Counted from the stretch's first letter, positions 34,550 through 47,735 are shown. The stretch is 64,000 bases of DNA from Sabellastarte sp. h YS-2021 (GCA_964017235.1 OZ024936.1:57153028-57217027); one strand, 5' to 3'. The notes: generated from the sequence alone by a model not told the origin. A program made the numbers and translations.

Positions 34550-36030
34550 CAAGATGTGTGTGATACTGCAGTGATATTGCATGGGTGATAGTGTGGTGTG
34601 ATGTTGTTTCAGAATAATCTTTGTGAAAGTTTTAAATTAACACCCTCAAAGACTAATGTACTTTGCCCTATATCTGGCCAATTTCCAACAGCAAATGTGC
34701 CTACATAATACAGGAACTTGTTCATCTGATTGTCTATTGCAAAGGCACCTAAATGCAGGATCTAGTCTTGCAATAAAATGGCTCGATAGATCCAGTTTAT
34801 TAGATTCTGCTTGGCCTGATAATTTGGTACGTGACTAAAATTGGCAAAAAAGTAAACTATATCTAACAATGAAATCGTGTCCAGCCAGTAAGGAGTATTG
34901 ATACAAGAATTACGATTTGTGTCTTGTATTTTGATTGGTTATGTACCTGTCGATTTCAAGTAGAGTTATTTGTACTCCGCATTGTACCTCATTCTATTGT
35001 TTAATGATGTCTGAAGTAATGTTTACCATTCAAATTACCTAGATGTTATATTGTTCAGAAAAAATGAGCTAATATCACCAATTACTGCTGACCTAGGTTG
35101 AAAATGGTACTCGTGCTGTAGTTTGGTGGAATACATTCCTAGGAAAATTAGCCGAGTGGCTTATATTTTATGAGTAAAGACAAAATAATGGATAAGGAAG
35201 TTATATAATGTTATATAAGTTTTATTTTACATTTATTATCCTCCAGTTTGAAGAATAAGTAAAATAAGTCTGTGTTAACCAAAAAAGTGTAAAACAATTA
35301 ACCATCTCTGTCATGATATTGATGCAACTAAATAAGCAGTTCATGAAAATATCTTGTAAAACATGCTATGAAGAATCAGTGCTTGTATATGTGAAACTGG
35401 TATATCCATAGTAAGGCATGCCAGAGAACAATTATAACCCAGTCTTTATTTGGATAACAAAAGTGCAATATTTCAATATTGATGAATAATAAAGGAATTA
35501 CAGTTTCAAGTTTGCTTTTGTTTAAAAAATCAATAAGCAACATAAAATTTTTTTTTAATATTATACCTTAGGCTATACCTTTCTTACATTGATTTACTTA
35601 TTTTGATTATTTTTTAAAATTTATTTATATTTATTTTGAGGCTTTTAAGTTAATAACCAAGAAACTCTTTTTAAGACACAAGTTTATAGTCATTATTGTA
35701 ATCTTTGATCAAATCGTGGTCAATCTGAAATACTTTTGCTAATCAGTACAGGTTTAATATTTAGTCTCTTCAACTTATATTGTATATTGTGTGATATTTT
35801 AAAAGCGATCTTTATGAAAAGCCATTATAGTGAATTTTGGTATTTATATTGATATTGTACACTCAATTACTGGAGTAGTAACCCACAATATCCATATAAT
35901 TTGGTTCTAGTTATGGCTACCATCCACTTTTGTATTTGCAAATATGGGGACCTCAAAAGTTAGTTCCAGTTGTATCTAAATTCAGTTGTGATTCTGGTTC
36001 TATTTGTAACTAACTTTGACCTATATTGTT
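34550..36030 (+). other. Intergenic AT-rich stretch, nothing recognised
   Basis: A 60-codon ORF at 34656-34838 has no family I recognise and no splice context. Could be distal 3' UTR of the RNF217-like gene; nothing in the sequence decides it. Confidence 0.4.
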
Positions 36031-37345
36031 TATAATTATCTCCTGCCCGGCGCTCTGGCTAGAGATTATAATTTGCACCATGTGTGTGCGTACGTGCGTG
36101 CGTACATGAGTGTGTCACGCAGTTTTCTCTGAAACTACTACAGTTACAAGAGTGTCCTGTGCCTAGGGGAAAAATTTCAATTTTCGCCACTTTTGGCGAC
36201 CATCTTGGATTTTAGCGGAAAATGAAAATGTGTGAATATCTCGAAAACCTTAAGAGATAGATCGATTTCGAGCAAATTTTTTACCCGCAAGGTAGTACTG
36301 GAGTATCCTGTGCCTAGGGGAAAAATTTCAATTTTTGCCACTTTTGGCGGGCATCTTGGATTTTAGTGGAAAATGAAAAGTGTGAATATCTTGAAAACCG
36401 TAAGAGATAGAGAGATTTCGGGCATTTTTGATCCACAGGGTAGTACAAGAGTATCCTATTCAAAGGAAAAAAATTTCAATTTTCACCACCATTGGCGGCC
36501 ATCTTTGATTTTAGCGGAAAATAAAAAACTGTGAATATCTCGAAACCGTAAGAGATAGAGCGATTTCGAGCATTTTTGATCCACAGGGTAGTACAAGAGT
36601 ATCCTATTCAAAGGAAAAAAAATTCAATTTTTGCCACTTTTGGCGGCCATCTTGGATTTTAGCGGAAAAGTGTGAATATCTCGAAAACTGTAAGAGATAG
36701 AGCGGTTTGAACAAATTTTTGACCCTCAGGGTAGTTCAAGAGTTTCCTGTGCCTAGGGGAAAAATTTCAATTTTCGCCACTTTTGGCGGCCATCTTGGAT
36801 TTGCGCGGGAAAATGAAAAAGTGTGAATATCTCAAACTGTAAGCGATAGAGCGATTTCGAGCAAATTTTTGACCCGCAGGGTAGTACAGGAGTATCCTGT
36901 ACATAGGGAACAAATTTCAATTTTCGCCACTTTTGGCGGCCATCTTGGATTTTAGCGGAAAATGAAAAAGTGTCAATATCTCGAAAACTGTAAGAGATAG
37001 AGCGATTTCAAGCGAATTTTTGACCCATAGGGTAGTACAGGAGTATCCTATTCAAAGGAAAAAAAAAATTCAATTTTTGGCGGTGGCCATCTTGGATTTG
37101 AGCGGAAAATGAAAAAGTGTAAATATTTCACAAACCGTAAGAGATAGAGCGATTTCGAGCGAATTTTTTGACCCGCCGGGTAGTACAGGAGTATCCTGTG
37201 CCTAGGGGAAAAATTTCAATTTTCGCCTTTTTTTTGGCGGCCATCTTGGATTTTAGCGGAAAATGAAAAAGTGTGAATATCTCGGAAACAGTATTTCTTC
37301 CCCTTTAATACTCGGCGGGAGATACACACCGCGGCAGTGGTCTTG
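36031..37345 (+). mobile_element. Helentron-like element, TATCTCCTGCCCG family
   Basis: 5' tataattatctcctgcccgg, then a gtgcgtacgtgcgtgcgtac short repeat and an array. The 3' end has CGGCGGGAGATA (imperfect inverse of the 5' word), a CAC-cgcggca-GTG hairpin and GGTCTTG followed by TT. Only one copy, so limits rest on analogy with the other families. Confidence 0.65.
36130..37290 (+). repeat. ~150-bp tandem array (about 8 units)
   Basis: Units carry gtgaatatctcgaaaaccgt, aagagatagagcgatttcg, tttttgacccgcagggtag and ggcggccatcttggatttta. Confidence 0.85.
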
Positions 37346-37591
37346 TTATAGCTAAATTTAACTTACACAATGTCTGAGTCTGGTAAGATTTAAATTCCAC
37401 TTTCTGTTTCTTATTATTGCTAGATTCCACCAGTTCTTGTTCCAGTTATAGCCAAATTCAACTTACTGGTTTAGTTGTTGCTAGATTCAGCGGATTCTTG
37501 TTCTAGTTAAGAGTTAAATTTGCCTTTCACAGTGTTGATTATAGTTGAGTGTTTTCACTACATGTCTTGAATTATTTCACAGTTGTAGATA

Positions 37592-37819
37592 GAGTAAGAA
37601 ATCTAAAATTCGCCAGGAATCTAAAATTCGCCATCTCTAAAACCTTAGTTAATTTTATGAAGAAAATGATGTTTTTGTCTAAAAATTGGTATTTTTCAGT
37701 TCAAAAAGCCTTAATTTACTAAAATACAGTCAACAAATGTCACCACAATTCATTTATTTTATTAGTATTTTCACATGTGGCGAATTTCAGATATGTGGCG
37801 AATTTTAGATTTCTTACTC
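37592..37819 (+). mobile_element. 225-bp-family MITE, copy of 228 bp
   Basis: Same TIRs and TA flanks; a 3-bp insertion near ttactaaaatacag explains the length. Confidence 0.87.
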
Positions 37820-38120
37820 TATATGTTATTATTAAGTAAACAAAACATGAATGGATTTCCAACAACTAGAATTTGGAGATCTAACAATCTGTGTGAGTGA
37901 GGTTTTTTTTCATGTTACTCCTGAATAGTTAGTGTGACTGCTTCATTGTGATTTATATCCTAGCTGTGATATGTAAGCGAGTACATAATACTGTGTATTC
38001 TTTGGCTTTAAAGCAATTATGAGAAAACATATACTAAAGCACTTTTTTCCGTTGATGAAAAATTTAAATTCTATTCTTTCAAGGTTGTTGTCTCAATTTT
38101 ATGTTACTGTACACATTCAA

Positions 38121-38515
38121 TAGTGGGTAAATCATTTGGCTGTGTGAACATCGATATTGAATGTAAAAATATTTCAATATCAGGCGATATCAGAGAGGGT
38201 AAAATTGTCTACTAACTGGGAATACTGAAAACATTTTATTTTAGTATATCCCCATTCGAATGGAAACCAGAACAGGAAGTAAAATTAACCAAAACAAAAC
38301 ATGGCAGTTCTGATGAAGAACGCTTGAAATCTATAAAAATATGAAATAAAAGTTTATAATTTCTTCAGATTTATGGTTTATTTCAAATGTTTTAAGTGTA
38401 CGTTTTACATTATACATCAGTTGGTGATATTGATATACACATTTCTACATCGATATCGGCAATTTTCTCCCAAAACAATAAATATCATCATTATTGATAA
38501 ACGATTTACCCGCTA
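38121..38515. mobile_element. hAT-type MITE (TAGTGGGTAAATC family)
   Basis: Ends TAGTGGGTAAATCATTT and (complement) TAGCGGGTAAATCGTTT. Flanks ACATTCAA and ATATCCAA match at 6 of 8 bases, so the duplication is eroded. Contains atcgatattgaatg. Confidence 0.65.
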
Positions 38516-38611
38516 ATATCCAAGTTTGCCGATGTGATATGCAGCTTGTGATAAGTAAGGCTGAAAAGTGTTACTTTCTACATGCATCAGCTGCAAAGCA
38601 ATCAGAGGCAT

Positions 38612-38920
38612 GAGTAGTGCACTAGAATTTATGAAAATTTGGCGACATAAACAAATTCCGAGTCAGATACATCCCATACCTGACCTAGTATCCAGACGGT
38701 CACCCATCCAAGTACAAACATAGCCCATTGCTGCTTAAATTCAATGATGAGATGGTACTCGTCATGCTATGCCACAATTCATGAATGTCTGGTGATAAAA
38801 AAACAAGGCCAAAAGGTTATCTGGATGGGTGACCGTCTGAGTTCTACACCAGCTGTGGGATGTATCCGAGTTGGAATTTCTTTGTGTCACCAGACTTTCG
38901 TAAATTCTAGTGTACTACTC
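38612..38920. repeat. Large inverted repeat whose arms carry 5S rRNA-like sequence
   Basis: Outer arms gagtagtgcactagaattta and taaattctagtgtactactc. Reverse complement of 38680-38737 reads ttaagcagcaatgggct, then tgtacttggatgggtgaccg, like the 3' half of 5S rRNA (box C GGATGGGNGACC). The right arm (about 38811-38860) repeats ggatgggtgaccgtctg and ctacaccagctgtggg. Probably a 5S-derived SINE pair or relic, not a working 5S gene. Confidence 0.6.
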
Positions 38921-38925
38921 GTGTC

Positions 38926-39500
38926 TCTGGAATTCCCAGTTAAGTGAAAGTATATTTGTAGTATAAATTTACCTTGATATCTAGATTTCCCAGTTAAGTG
39001 GAGGTATATTTGCAGTATAAATTTACCCCTGAATCTGGAATTCCCAGTTAAGTAGAAGTATATTTGTAGTATAAATTTACCATGATATCTAGATTTCCCA
39101 GTTAAGTGGAGGTATATCTGTAGTATAAATTTACCCCTGAATCTGGAATTCCCAGTTAAGTGAAAGTATATTTGTAGTATAAATTTACCTTGATATCTAG
39201 ATTTCCCAGTTAAGTGGAGGTATATTTGTAGTATAAATTTACCCCTGAATCTGGAATTCCCAGTTAAGTGGAAGTATATTTGTAGTATAAATTTACCTTG
39301 ATATCTAGATTTCCCAGTTGTGGAGGTATATTTGTAGTATAAATTTACCCCTGAATCTGGAATTCCCAGTTAAGTGGAAGTATATTTGTAGTATAAATTT
39401 ACCTTGATATCTAGATTTCCCAGTTAAGTGGAGGTATATTTGTAGTATAAATTTACCCTTGAGTGTGGAATTCCCAGTTAAGGGGAGGTATATTTGTAGT
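38926..39500 (+). repeat. 54-bp tandem array arranged as 108-bp dimers
   Basis: About ten units with cccagttaagtgnaggtata and tttgtagtataaatttacc. Two types alternate (ttaccttgatatctagat and ttacccctgaatctggaa), giving a 108-bp higher-order period. cccag positions 38935, 38989, 39043 and 39097 show the 54-bp step. Confidence 0.85.
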
Positions 39501-39504
39501 CCCT

Positions 39505-41170
39505 AGTTTTTTGACAGGGTTCTTCTGTTTTAGTGTAATGTAATAACCAAAACATATTATGTCATAATACTTGTGTACTGTGATGATTTATGAATTCAGT
39601 CAGTTCTAACTTTCAATTTTTATACAGTATATTAAACATTGCATTGTGGTTGCATTTACTTTTGTAAGAAATAACACAATAATTCTGTAGTAATAAGGGT
39701 AATATAAACCAGAGATAAAATAACATGAAGAACAAAAAATCCTGAAATGTAATATTTGCCATTTCTTAAAATTATGCAGAAATTGTAAAGGTTTTGCATG
39801 TATGTATATCTGTAAACTTGAAACATTCACAGAGTATTCCATGTTATCGCATTTTACCCAGTATTTTGGAATATGTGAATCAGTTTATGGATGGCTAAAA
39901 CATGACACTGTAGTGAACTAGTATATTGCATTCTTCTCATAAAATGATTAATGTAAAACTATGTATCAAGTTGCTTTGGCAAAATTATTAAATTTAATAA
40001 TTGCAGATTAGATTTGAAAGGTTTGTTACCATAACAATATGTTTAAATTGAATCATACAAATTGAAAATCTAGGTTTATCAAGTTTGAAAATTATAAACA
40101 CCAAGATCAAATTGAAATAATTAAATATCTTTCACACATTGAGCATTCCATTTATGATGTCATCAATATGTCAGCCATTTTGTTTCACCAACACTAATGT
40201 GGCATCTCAAGACAGAATATTTTCTTGAATTATCTTAATGTTTTTTCCAACTGAAACTCCCCTTTTAACAAGATGTAAATGTCAAGTCCCAAGAATGCCT
40301 TTTTTATTGAAATGCATCATTAGAATTTTAGCTTGAAGAAAATTTCACAAAATTTTCATTTTCAAGAAATTCACTAAAATTATTAATTTTCAATAATGGC
40401 TAGGTTCTATGTAAGGAATGAATACAGATTTTAAACTTTATTAGGAATTAATTTTCACAGTCCAAGCTCTTTTATATTAGCTAAAGTAGCTGAAATTAAT
40501 ACCTAGTGAAAATTTTAACTTAATATACAGTATTTTACCATAGCTTCAGATTTGATTTACCAGGGTTTATCTATATTCAGCTAGTTTTGGTGTTACTAAC
40601 AGTCTGTGTGAATGTACAAGTTTTTTTTTGTCAGAGTTTGTGATATTTCAATAAATCCAACTATATTATCTTTATAAACTTGTATTGCAATTACAGTTAA
40701 TCCAACTCTTTATTATTTTATAATAAATATCAAATAGTTTCTTTAGTTAAAGAGGATATACCATTTTGTGATTTTGTGCTTCGATGAGTTTGCAACTATT
40801 GTGTTCTTTAATTTTCAGAGTTTTGTTGTTTTCTTTTGCGTGGACAGATTATTAAATATTTGAGAACATAAAATATTCATATATTTATTTGGTTTAACGA
40901 TAACTAAGAGGTAAAATTTATGAATTTGTACATATCAGTAAAATTGTTTTACTTTAGTTCAAATCAAAAATTTAGAAATCAAACAAAAAATGGCCCCTTG
41001 TTTCTCCAGTATGGACTTTCCATAGTATTATTGCTGACTTTTCATAATAATTTGTAAGTATGTATATCGAGTATATCCAGTATCTTGTATTAACGTCTCA
41101 GTGACTACGTCTGGCATATGGTCACATGACCTTCACCTTGATTGTTGTGGGTTTTAATCCAGCCCATTAC
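39505..41170 (+). other. Intergenic AT-rich stretch, nothing recognised
   Basis: No gene, tandem array or clear element copy. Could be unique intergenic or distal UTR sequence. Confidence 0.4.
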
Positions 41171-41172
41171 AG

Positions 41173-41520
41173 TAGGTGTATTTCATAACCATAATCCGTT
41201 GAATCTAGATTCAGATTTGGATTCTTTGGGTTAGCTAGATTAATTTTATGAAATACCATTTCTCTAGATCTGAATCCAAAATAAATAAAAAAAAAACATT
41301 ACACAAACCAACAGAAAAATGATAAAAATATCCCAAATCTTAAAATTTGCAGCCACATTTTTCTGCCATTATTTTACAAAGAATTATGGGTAATCTAACG
41401 AATCTGAATCTACCTCCCAAGGTAGATCAACGGATTCATTCAGATTCTAGTCATAACACAAGCGAATCCATTAATCTGAGGAATCTAGATTCAACAGACT
41501 ATGGTTGTGAAATACGCCTA
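41173..41520. mobile_element. Foldback TIR element (TAGGTGTATTTCATAACC)
   Basis: Left TAGGTGTATTTCATAACCAT and right complement TAGGCGTATTTCACAACCAT, continuing into ccgttgaatctagattc on both sides: about 40 bp of TIR in 348 bp. gaatctagattc words repeat inside. Confidence 0.75.
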
Positions 41521-41551
41521 ATGTTTCGGATGATTTATTGACCTTAATTAT

Positions 41552-42182
41552 TAGTGGGTAAAGTAAGAAATTTAAAATTGGCCACATATCTGAAATTCGC
41601 CACATGTAGAAACACTAATAAAATAAATGAATTGAGGTGAGATTTATTGAATGTATAGTAAATTAAGGCTTTTTGAACTGAAAAATACCAAGTGTAAGAC
41701 AAAACATTTTTTGTTTTTTCCATAGAATTAAGTAAAGCTTTTAGAGTTGGCAAAATTTAGATTTCTGGCGCATTTTAAATCCCTTACTCTAAATCATTTT
41801 GTGGATATCGATATTGAATGAAAAACCATTTCAATATAGGCCGATATCTGGAGGCTGAGATTGTCTACTAAATAGTCTGAATCTGGGATACCAAAAATGT
41901 TTTTGTTCTAGCATATCCCAAACTGCTAACAGGAAGTGACCTTTACCAACTCGAAACAGGACTGTTTTCATCAAAACACATTGAAAACTACAAAGACGCG
42001 AGATAAAATGTGTACAATTTCTTCAGATTTAGGCTTTGTTTCAAATATTTGCAGTGTAAGTTTACAGTTTTACTTAGAATAGTGATATTGATATTATAGC
42101 ACTACGTCTTTTGACATCAATATCAGCAACCCTGTCCCTAAACAATAAATATCGTCGATATCGATAAATGATGTACCCACTG
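41552..42182. mobile_element. hAT-type MITE split by a 225-bp-family MITE
   Basis: TAGTGGGTA at 41552-41560 and AATCATTTTGTGG from 41792 join, minus one TA, to the left end of the 38121 copy. Right end gatgtacccactg at 42170-42182. Interior has ttgaatgaaaaaccatttca and atcgtcgatatcgat. Confidence 0.7.
41561..41789 (-). mobile_element. 225-bp-family MITE inside a hAT end
   Basis: aagtaagaaatttaaaattgg to cccttactc, flanked by TA at 41559-41560 and 41790-41791. 229 bp, mildly diverged. Confidence 0.8.
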
Positions 42183-42205
42183 TTAAGTGGCTTTTGAAAG
42201 GGATA

Positions 42206-42405
42206 TACCGTATTTTTTCAAAATATGGCCCGGGCGTTAATTATTTTCAAATGGCATCAGACCAGGCGTTAAATTGAACCAGGCATTCTTTTGAAATATA
42301 AAAAACAGTGTTATAAAATGTAAACATTGGGTTTGGTACCAGGCGTTTATTTGAACCAGGCATTTTTTTGAACCCGGGTGTTATTTTGGAAATTTACAGT
42401 AAGCA
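42206..42405 (+). mobile_element. MITE with CAAAATA termini and CCAGGCGTT repeats, copy 2
   Basis: taccgtattttttcaaaata at the left; complement of the right end is tactgtaaatttccaaaata. Inside, accaggcgtt and tttgaaccaggc words repeat as at 19165. Confidence 0.65.
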
Positions 42406-43279
42406 GTTTTACGTTGACAAGAGTTGCCAGTTTTTTGTGTTCAATGTACTTCATCGGAAGTTCAACTTGTTTTAAATATTAACACAGTTTAGAAAATGTC
42501 AGAAAAAAATTCTGTGAATACGAGTAATTGTAAGAATATAAATGAATATATACACATGTATTAGCCTATCATGATTTCAAAGGGAAGTGGTGTAATAATC
42601 TGTGTTCTATTTGTGCCTGTATTTGAATTGAATTATGGATGTGTGGTAAATACATCCCATATATGTATGGAAAAGTGTTGTATTGAAATAAAGGAGTGCA
42701 ATTTATAGAGTCACACAGTGGAGTTATTTCATTGCAAAATTCATTTAGTTACTACAAAGAAACTCAATAAAACTGTTTACTGGTGCTTTAGTATCTCTTC
42801 TAGAGAAGCTGATGATTATCTTTTTATCAGCATTATTGAAAAGATACCGAACCCATTTTTATGTCAGCTGACTAGTCAGTCAGCTGACATTATGTCGTCA
42901 CTCTGCGGCGTGGGCGTACGCGTCCGCGTATGCGTCCGCGTGAACAACTTCTCCTCCAAAACTACAAGGCCTAGAGATGTGCTGTTTTTTTTAAAAGATA
43001 CCTTATCTATCGAGGATGAAAAATTGTTCAAGGCATGCAAATCTGTCTGTTCGTCTGTTTGCTAGAGACATTACAAGGGGGGTACCCCCACCAAAAGTGT
43101 GAAAATTTCAACACTTAATCACAATTTTCTCAGTGACTATTGCAGGGATTTCTCTCATATCTTGCATATATGTACTAGGCCAGAGGTAGATTCTCTTGTG
43201 TGAGTATGAGACCTGGATCTGTCTTACTTTTTTTTAAATAAATTTTTTTAATAATTTTTAATGCATTAAAATTCATGAA

Positions 43280-45625
43280 ATCATGCACAAAATCATTTAT
43301 AACTTGAAAACTGTTGCATCTAGAGGATTTTGTTAAAATATGTTATTCAGCTACTTTTTTCATAGCTACAATATGGTGAGTAAGTTGGGTGCCTGTCTCA
43401 ATAGCTAAGTGAGTAATAGCTACTTTTGGGCTTTTCAGTAACTTCCATCATGAGTAGAATCACTTGTAACTTAAAAACTATTGCATTTAGAGAATTTCGT
43501 ATAAATATGTTATTCAGCTACTTTTGGGTCAGCTATAACATAGTAAAATTTTAGACCTGTAGCTCATGGCATAGCTGAGTAATAGCTACTTTTAGGTTAT
43601 CACTGTTGAGTAAATCGCTTATAACTTCAAAACTATTGCATTTAGAGAATTTCGTATAAATATGTTATTCAGCTACTTTTGGGTCAGCTATAACATAGTG
43701 AAATTTCAGACCTGTAGCTCATGGCATAGCTGAGTAATAGCTACTTTTAGGTTATCACTGTTGAGTAAATTGCTTATAACTTGGAAACTATTGCATTTAG
43801 AGTATTTTGTTTCATATGTTATTCACCTATTTTGGGATCAGCTATAACATAGTGAAGTTTCAGATCTGTGGCTCATTGCATAGCTGAGTAATAGCTACTT
43901 TGAAGTTCTCACTATTGAGTAAATCAGTTGTAATTGGAAAACTATTGCATTTAGAGAATTTCGTATAAATATGTTATTCAGCTACTTTTGGGTCAGCTAT
44001 AACATAGTAAAATTTCAGACCTGTAGCTCATGGCATAGCTGAGTAATAGCTACTTTTAGGTCATCACTATTGAGTAAATCAGTTGTAACTTGAAAACTAT
44101 TGCATTTACAGTATTTTGCTTAAATATGTTGTTCACCTACTTTTGGGTCAGCTATAACATAGTAAAATTTCAGACCTATAGCTCATTGCATAGCTGAGTA
44201 ATAACTACTTTGAGGTTCTCACTATTGAGTAAATCAGTTGTAATTGCAAAACTATTGCATTTAGAGAATTTAGTATAAATATGTTATTCAGCTACTTTTG
44301 GGTCAGCTATAACATAGTAAAATTTCAGACCTGTAGCTCATGGCATAGCTGAGTAATAGCTACTTTTAGGTCATCACTATTGAGTAAATCAGTTGTAACT
44401 TGAAAACTATTGCATTTACAGTATTTTGCTTAAATATGTTGTTCACCTACTTTTGGGTCAGCTATAACATAGTAAAATTTCAGACCTGTAGCTCATGGCA
44501 TAGCTGAGTAATAGCTACTTTTAGGTTATCACTGTTGAGTAAATCGCTTATAACTTGGAAATTATTGCATTTAGAGTATTTTGTTTCAATATGTTATTCA
44601 CCAATTTTGGGGTCAGCTATAACATAGTGAAGTTCCAGACCTGTGACTCATTGCATAGCTGAGTAATAGCTACTTTGAAGTTCTCAATGTTGAGTAAATC
44701 ACTTGTAATTTGAAAACTATTGCATTTAGAGAATTTAGTATAAATATGTTATTCAGCTACTTTTGGGTCAGCTATAACATAGTAAAATTTCAGACCTGTA
44801 GCTCATAGCATAGCTGAGTAATAGCTACTTTTAGGTTATCACTGTTGAGTAAATCACTTATAACTTAAAAACTATTGCATTTAGAGTATTTTGTTGCAAT
44901 ATGTTATTCACCTATTTTGGGGTCAGCTATAACATAGTGAAGTTCCAGACCTGTGGCTCATTGCATAGCTGAGTAATAGCTACTTTGAAGTTCTCACTGT
45001 TGAGTAAATCAGTTGTAATTGGAAAACTATTGCCTTTACAGAAATTTGTGCAAATATGTTATTCAGCTACTTTTGGGTCAGCTATAACATAGTGAAATTA
45101 CAGACCTGTAGCTCATGGCACAACTGAGCAATAGCTATTCTCAGGCACTGACTGTTGAGTAAATCAGCTATAACTTGAAAAATATTGCATTTGGAGTATT
45201 TTGTTAAAATATATTGTTCACCTACTTTTGGGTCAGCTATAACATAGTGAAATTACAGACCTATAGCTCATGGCATAGCGGAGCAATAGCTATTTTCAGG
45301 TTTTCACTATTGAGTAAATCAGTTGTAACTTGAAAACTATTGCATTTACAGTATTTTGCTTAAATATGTTGTTCACCTACTTTTAGGTCAGCTATAACAG
45401 AGCAAAAATTCAGACATGTAGCTCATTGCATAGCTGAGTAATAGTTACTTTGAGGTTCTCACTCTTGAGTAAATCAGTTGTAACTTGAAAATTATTACAT
45501 TTAGAGTATTTTGTTAAATATGTTATTCACAGACGTTTTGGTCAGCTATAACATAGTGAAATTGCAGATCTCTATGTCATGGCATAGCTGAGCAATAGCT
45601 TCTTTCAGGTTCTCACTGTTGAGTA
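43280..45625 (+). repeat. 155-bp tandem array, copy B (about 15 units)
   Basis: agctataacatag recurs at 43531, 43686, 43840, 43995 and 44150, a 154-155-bp step. Several neighbouring units alternate between two subtypes. Confidence 0.88.
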
Positions 45626-45639
45626 AATCATTGTATCCA

Positions 45640-46440
45640 ACCTGTAGGAAATCATGGGCTGGGAATCTGTTAATATGGTCTGATTTGACCTTGGAACCCT
45701 CCTTCAAGGTCAAATGAGGATAGCCAAACATAAAAGTGCTTATTGGTCCTAGAGGTTGGAATGAAAACCAACCTATAGAAAATCATGAGCTGGGAATTTT
45801 TTGGTGTGGTCGGATTTCACCTTGGACCCCTCCTTCAAGGTCAAATGAGGATAGCCAAACTTAAAAGTGCTTATAACTCACTTATTATTGGTCCTAGAGG
45901 TTTCGAATGGAAAACCAACCTATAGAAAATCATGGGCTGGGAATCTTTTGGTGTGGTCGGATTTGACCTTAGACCCCTCCTTCCAGGTCAAACGAAGATA
46001 GCCAAACTTAAAGTGCTTATAACTCGCGTATTATTGGTCTTGGAGGTTTGGGATGGTAAACCAACATATAGGAAATCATGGGCTGGGATTCTTTTGGTGT
46101 GGTCAGATTTGACCTGGGACCCCTCCTTCAAGGTCAATTGAGGATAGCCAAACTTACAATTGCTTAGAACTCGCTTATTATTGGTCCTACAAGTTTGGTA
46201 TGGTAAACAAGCTACAGGAAATCGTGGGCTGGGAATTTTTTTGTGTGGTCGGATTTGACCTTGGACCCCCTCCTTCAAGGTCAAACAAGGATAGCCAAAC
46301 TTAAAAAGTGCCTATGACTCACTTATTATTGGTCCGAGAGGTTTGGGATGGTAAACCATCCTAAATTCTTTGGCTGGGAATCTTTTGGTATGGTCAGATT
46401 TGACCTTTGGACCCCTTCATGGTCGAACGAGGATATTGCA
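45640..46440 (+). repeat. ~146-bp tandem array in copy B
   Basis: Same monomer as 33690-34420 and 4960-5535, about five units, each with paired tttgacctt and aaggtcaa words. Confidence 0.8.
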
Positions 46441-46719
46441 TTTATAGTATTTCTTTAAATATTTTTAACCTACTTTTTACACTTAAACAATTACCTTGTT
46501 ACTTTATTTCATAATACCATTTGCAGGGCACAACTTTTTTGTCCTTTTCTTCTGTCAGCTTCGGAATATCTTTCGAACATGCTGTTCAGTTACCATTTAC
46601 TGTATTTCTGTACAGCCCTTTCCCTGATAATTATGCTTTCCTCTCATTATCACCATCACAAATCAAAAACATTCAGTCAGTTGACACAGTGCCCGTTCAC
46701 GGGCACTCTCCTCTTGTTC

Positions 46720-47735
46720 ACTGTTTAAAGGAGAATGTGTATTATGATACACTCGTCATTGTTTCAACTGAAAGTATCTCCGAAACTGTTTTACCTACTG
46801 CCCACTGTACAATTTATGCATCACTTTACCTGTATTCACATGAAACAAGAAAATTTTGACCAAGTGTTTTTTTTCCTCCCTCACGATTTTATAAAAAAAA
46901 AAAATTGGGAAAACTTTGACTTAAAGCAATAACCATTCAAAAGTAGTTCCAAATTGATCTTTACTTACACCCACAATTCCACTAGTTTCTGTGAGGACTT
47001 GTGTATGATAAAAATACACATGACACCCCCCCCCCCCCCCCCACCCCCCCACCCCCCCACCCCCCACCCACATTCATAGAAGCATTATTTGATGTATGCC
47101 AGCTAGTGCTGCGGCAGTGTTTGTAGAAGTTCAATAGTTCTCTCATTTACCACCCTGGATTCGAATCTCGTTCAAATGTCTTGAGATTCAGACTTTACAA
47201 AACATTTAGAAATCAACAAGATCACATCACATCCCAACAGATCCTATTTTCGCCCATCTATAAAACCTGTTTTTTTTTTTGAAAATATGGCAGAATTTAT
47301 TTAAAATATACATGGATGTTATGTTTTTACTACATTTTCAACAAAGTGAAAAGATTTTGTGTCAGATTTCTGCTTTTAAACTGGTTTTGAGAACATAGAC
47401 TTAATGATCGAACTAGACCGAAGTAAATGCTGGCTTGTACAGATAACAAACCTCAAACCCATAATTGGAAGCGATTTTACAGCACTAGTGGTAGCTGCTC
47501 AAGTGTAATGTCTGACATTCAGTAAACTGAAAGACACAGGCTTCTGAATGACCCTATGATAAGAGGACTACTTTATGGTCTTTTGAATTTCAACTGTGTG
47601 TTAAAATAGAAAGAAATACGAGGATATTGAACTGATTTGTAACTCCATAGCTTTTGAAGTATAACCTGAAATATTCAAAGGTTTTTATGAACCTTCAGTT
47701 GTACCATAAAGAATACAGTTTTCTCTAATGTTGGA
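46720..47735 (+). other. Intergenic stretch with C-rich microsatellite
   Basis: A run of 17 C at 47026-47042 followed by A(C)5-7 repeats to about 47068. Nothing else recognised. Confidence 0.5.

Larger units (their letters stand above)
42854..46716 (+). mobile_element. Helentron-like element, GTCAGCTGACA family, copy B (complete)
   Basis: 5' hairpin TGTCAGCTGAC-tagtca-GTCAGCTGACA (42863-42889), GC-rich gggcgtacgcgtccgcg short repeat, leader, 155-bp array, ~146-bp array. At the 3' end CAGTTGACA (GTCAGCTGACA in copy A), hairpin AGTGCCCGT/ACGGGCACT, then CTCCTCTTG followed by TT. Shared limits with copy A at both ends. Confidence 0.78.

Noticed and set aside
34656-34838. 60-codon ORF as a small gene
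   Set aside because: Length expected by chance in this much sequence; no homology recognised and no regulatory context.
38680-38860. Functional 5S rRNA gene
   Set aside because: Only the 3' half is recognisable, heavily substituted and in an inverted pair.
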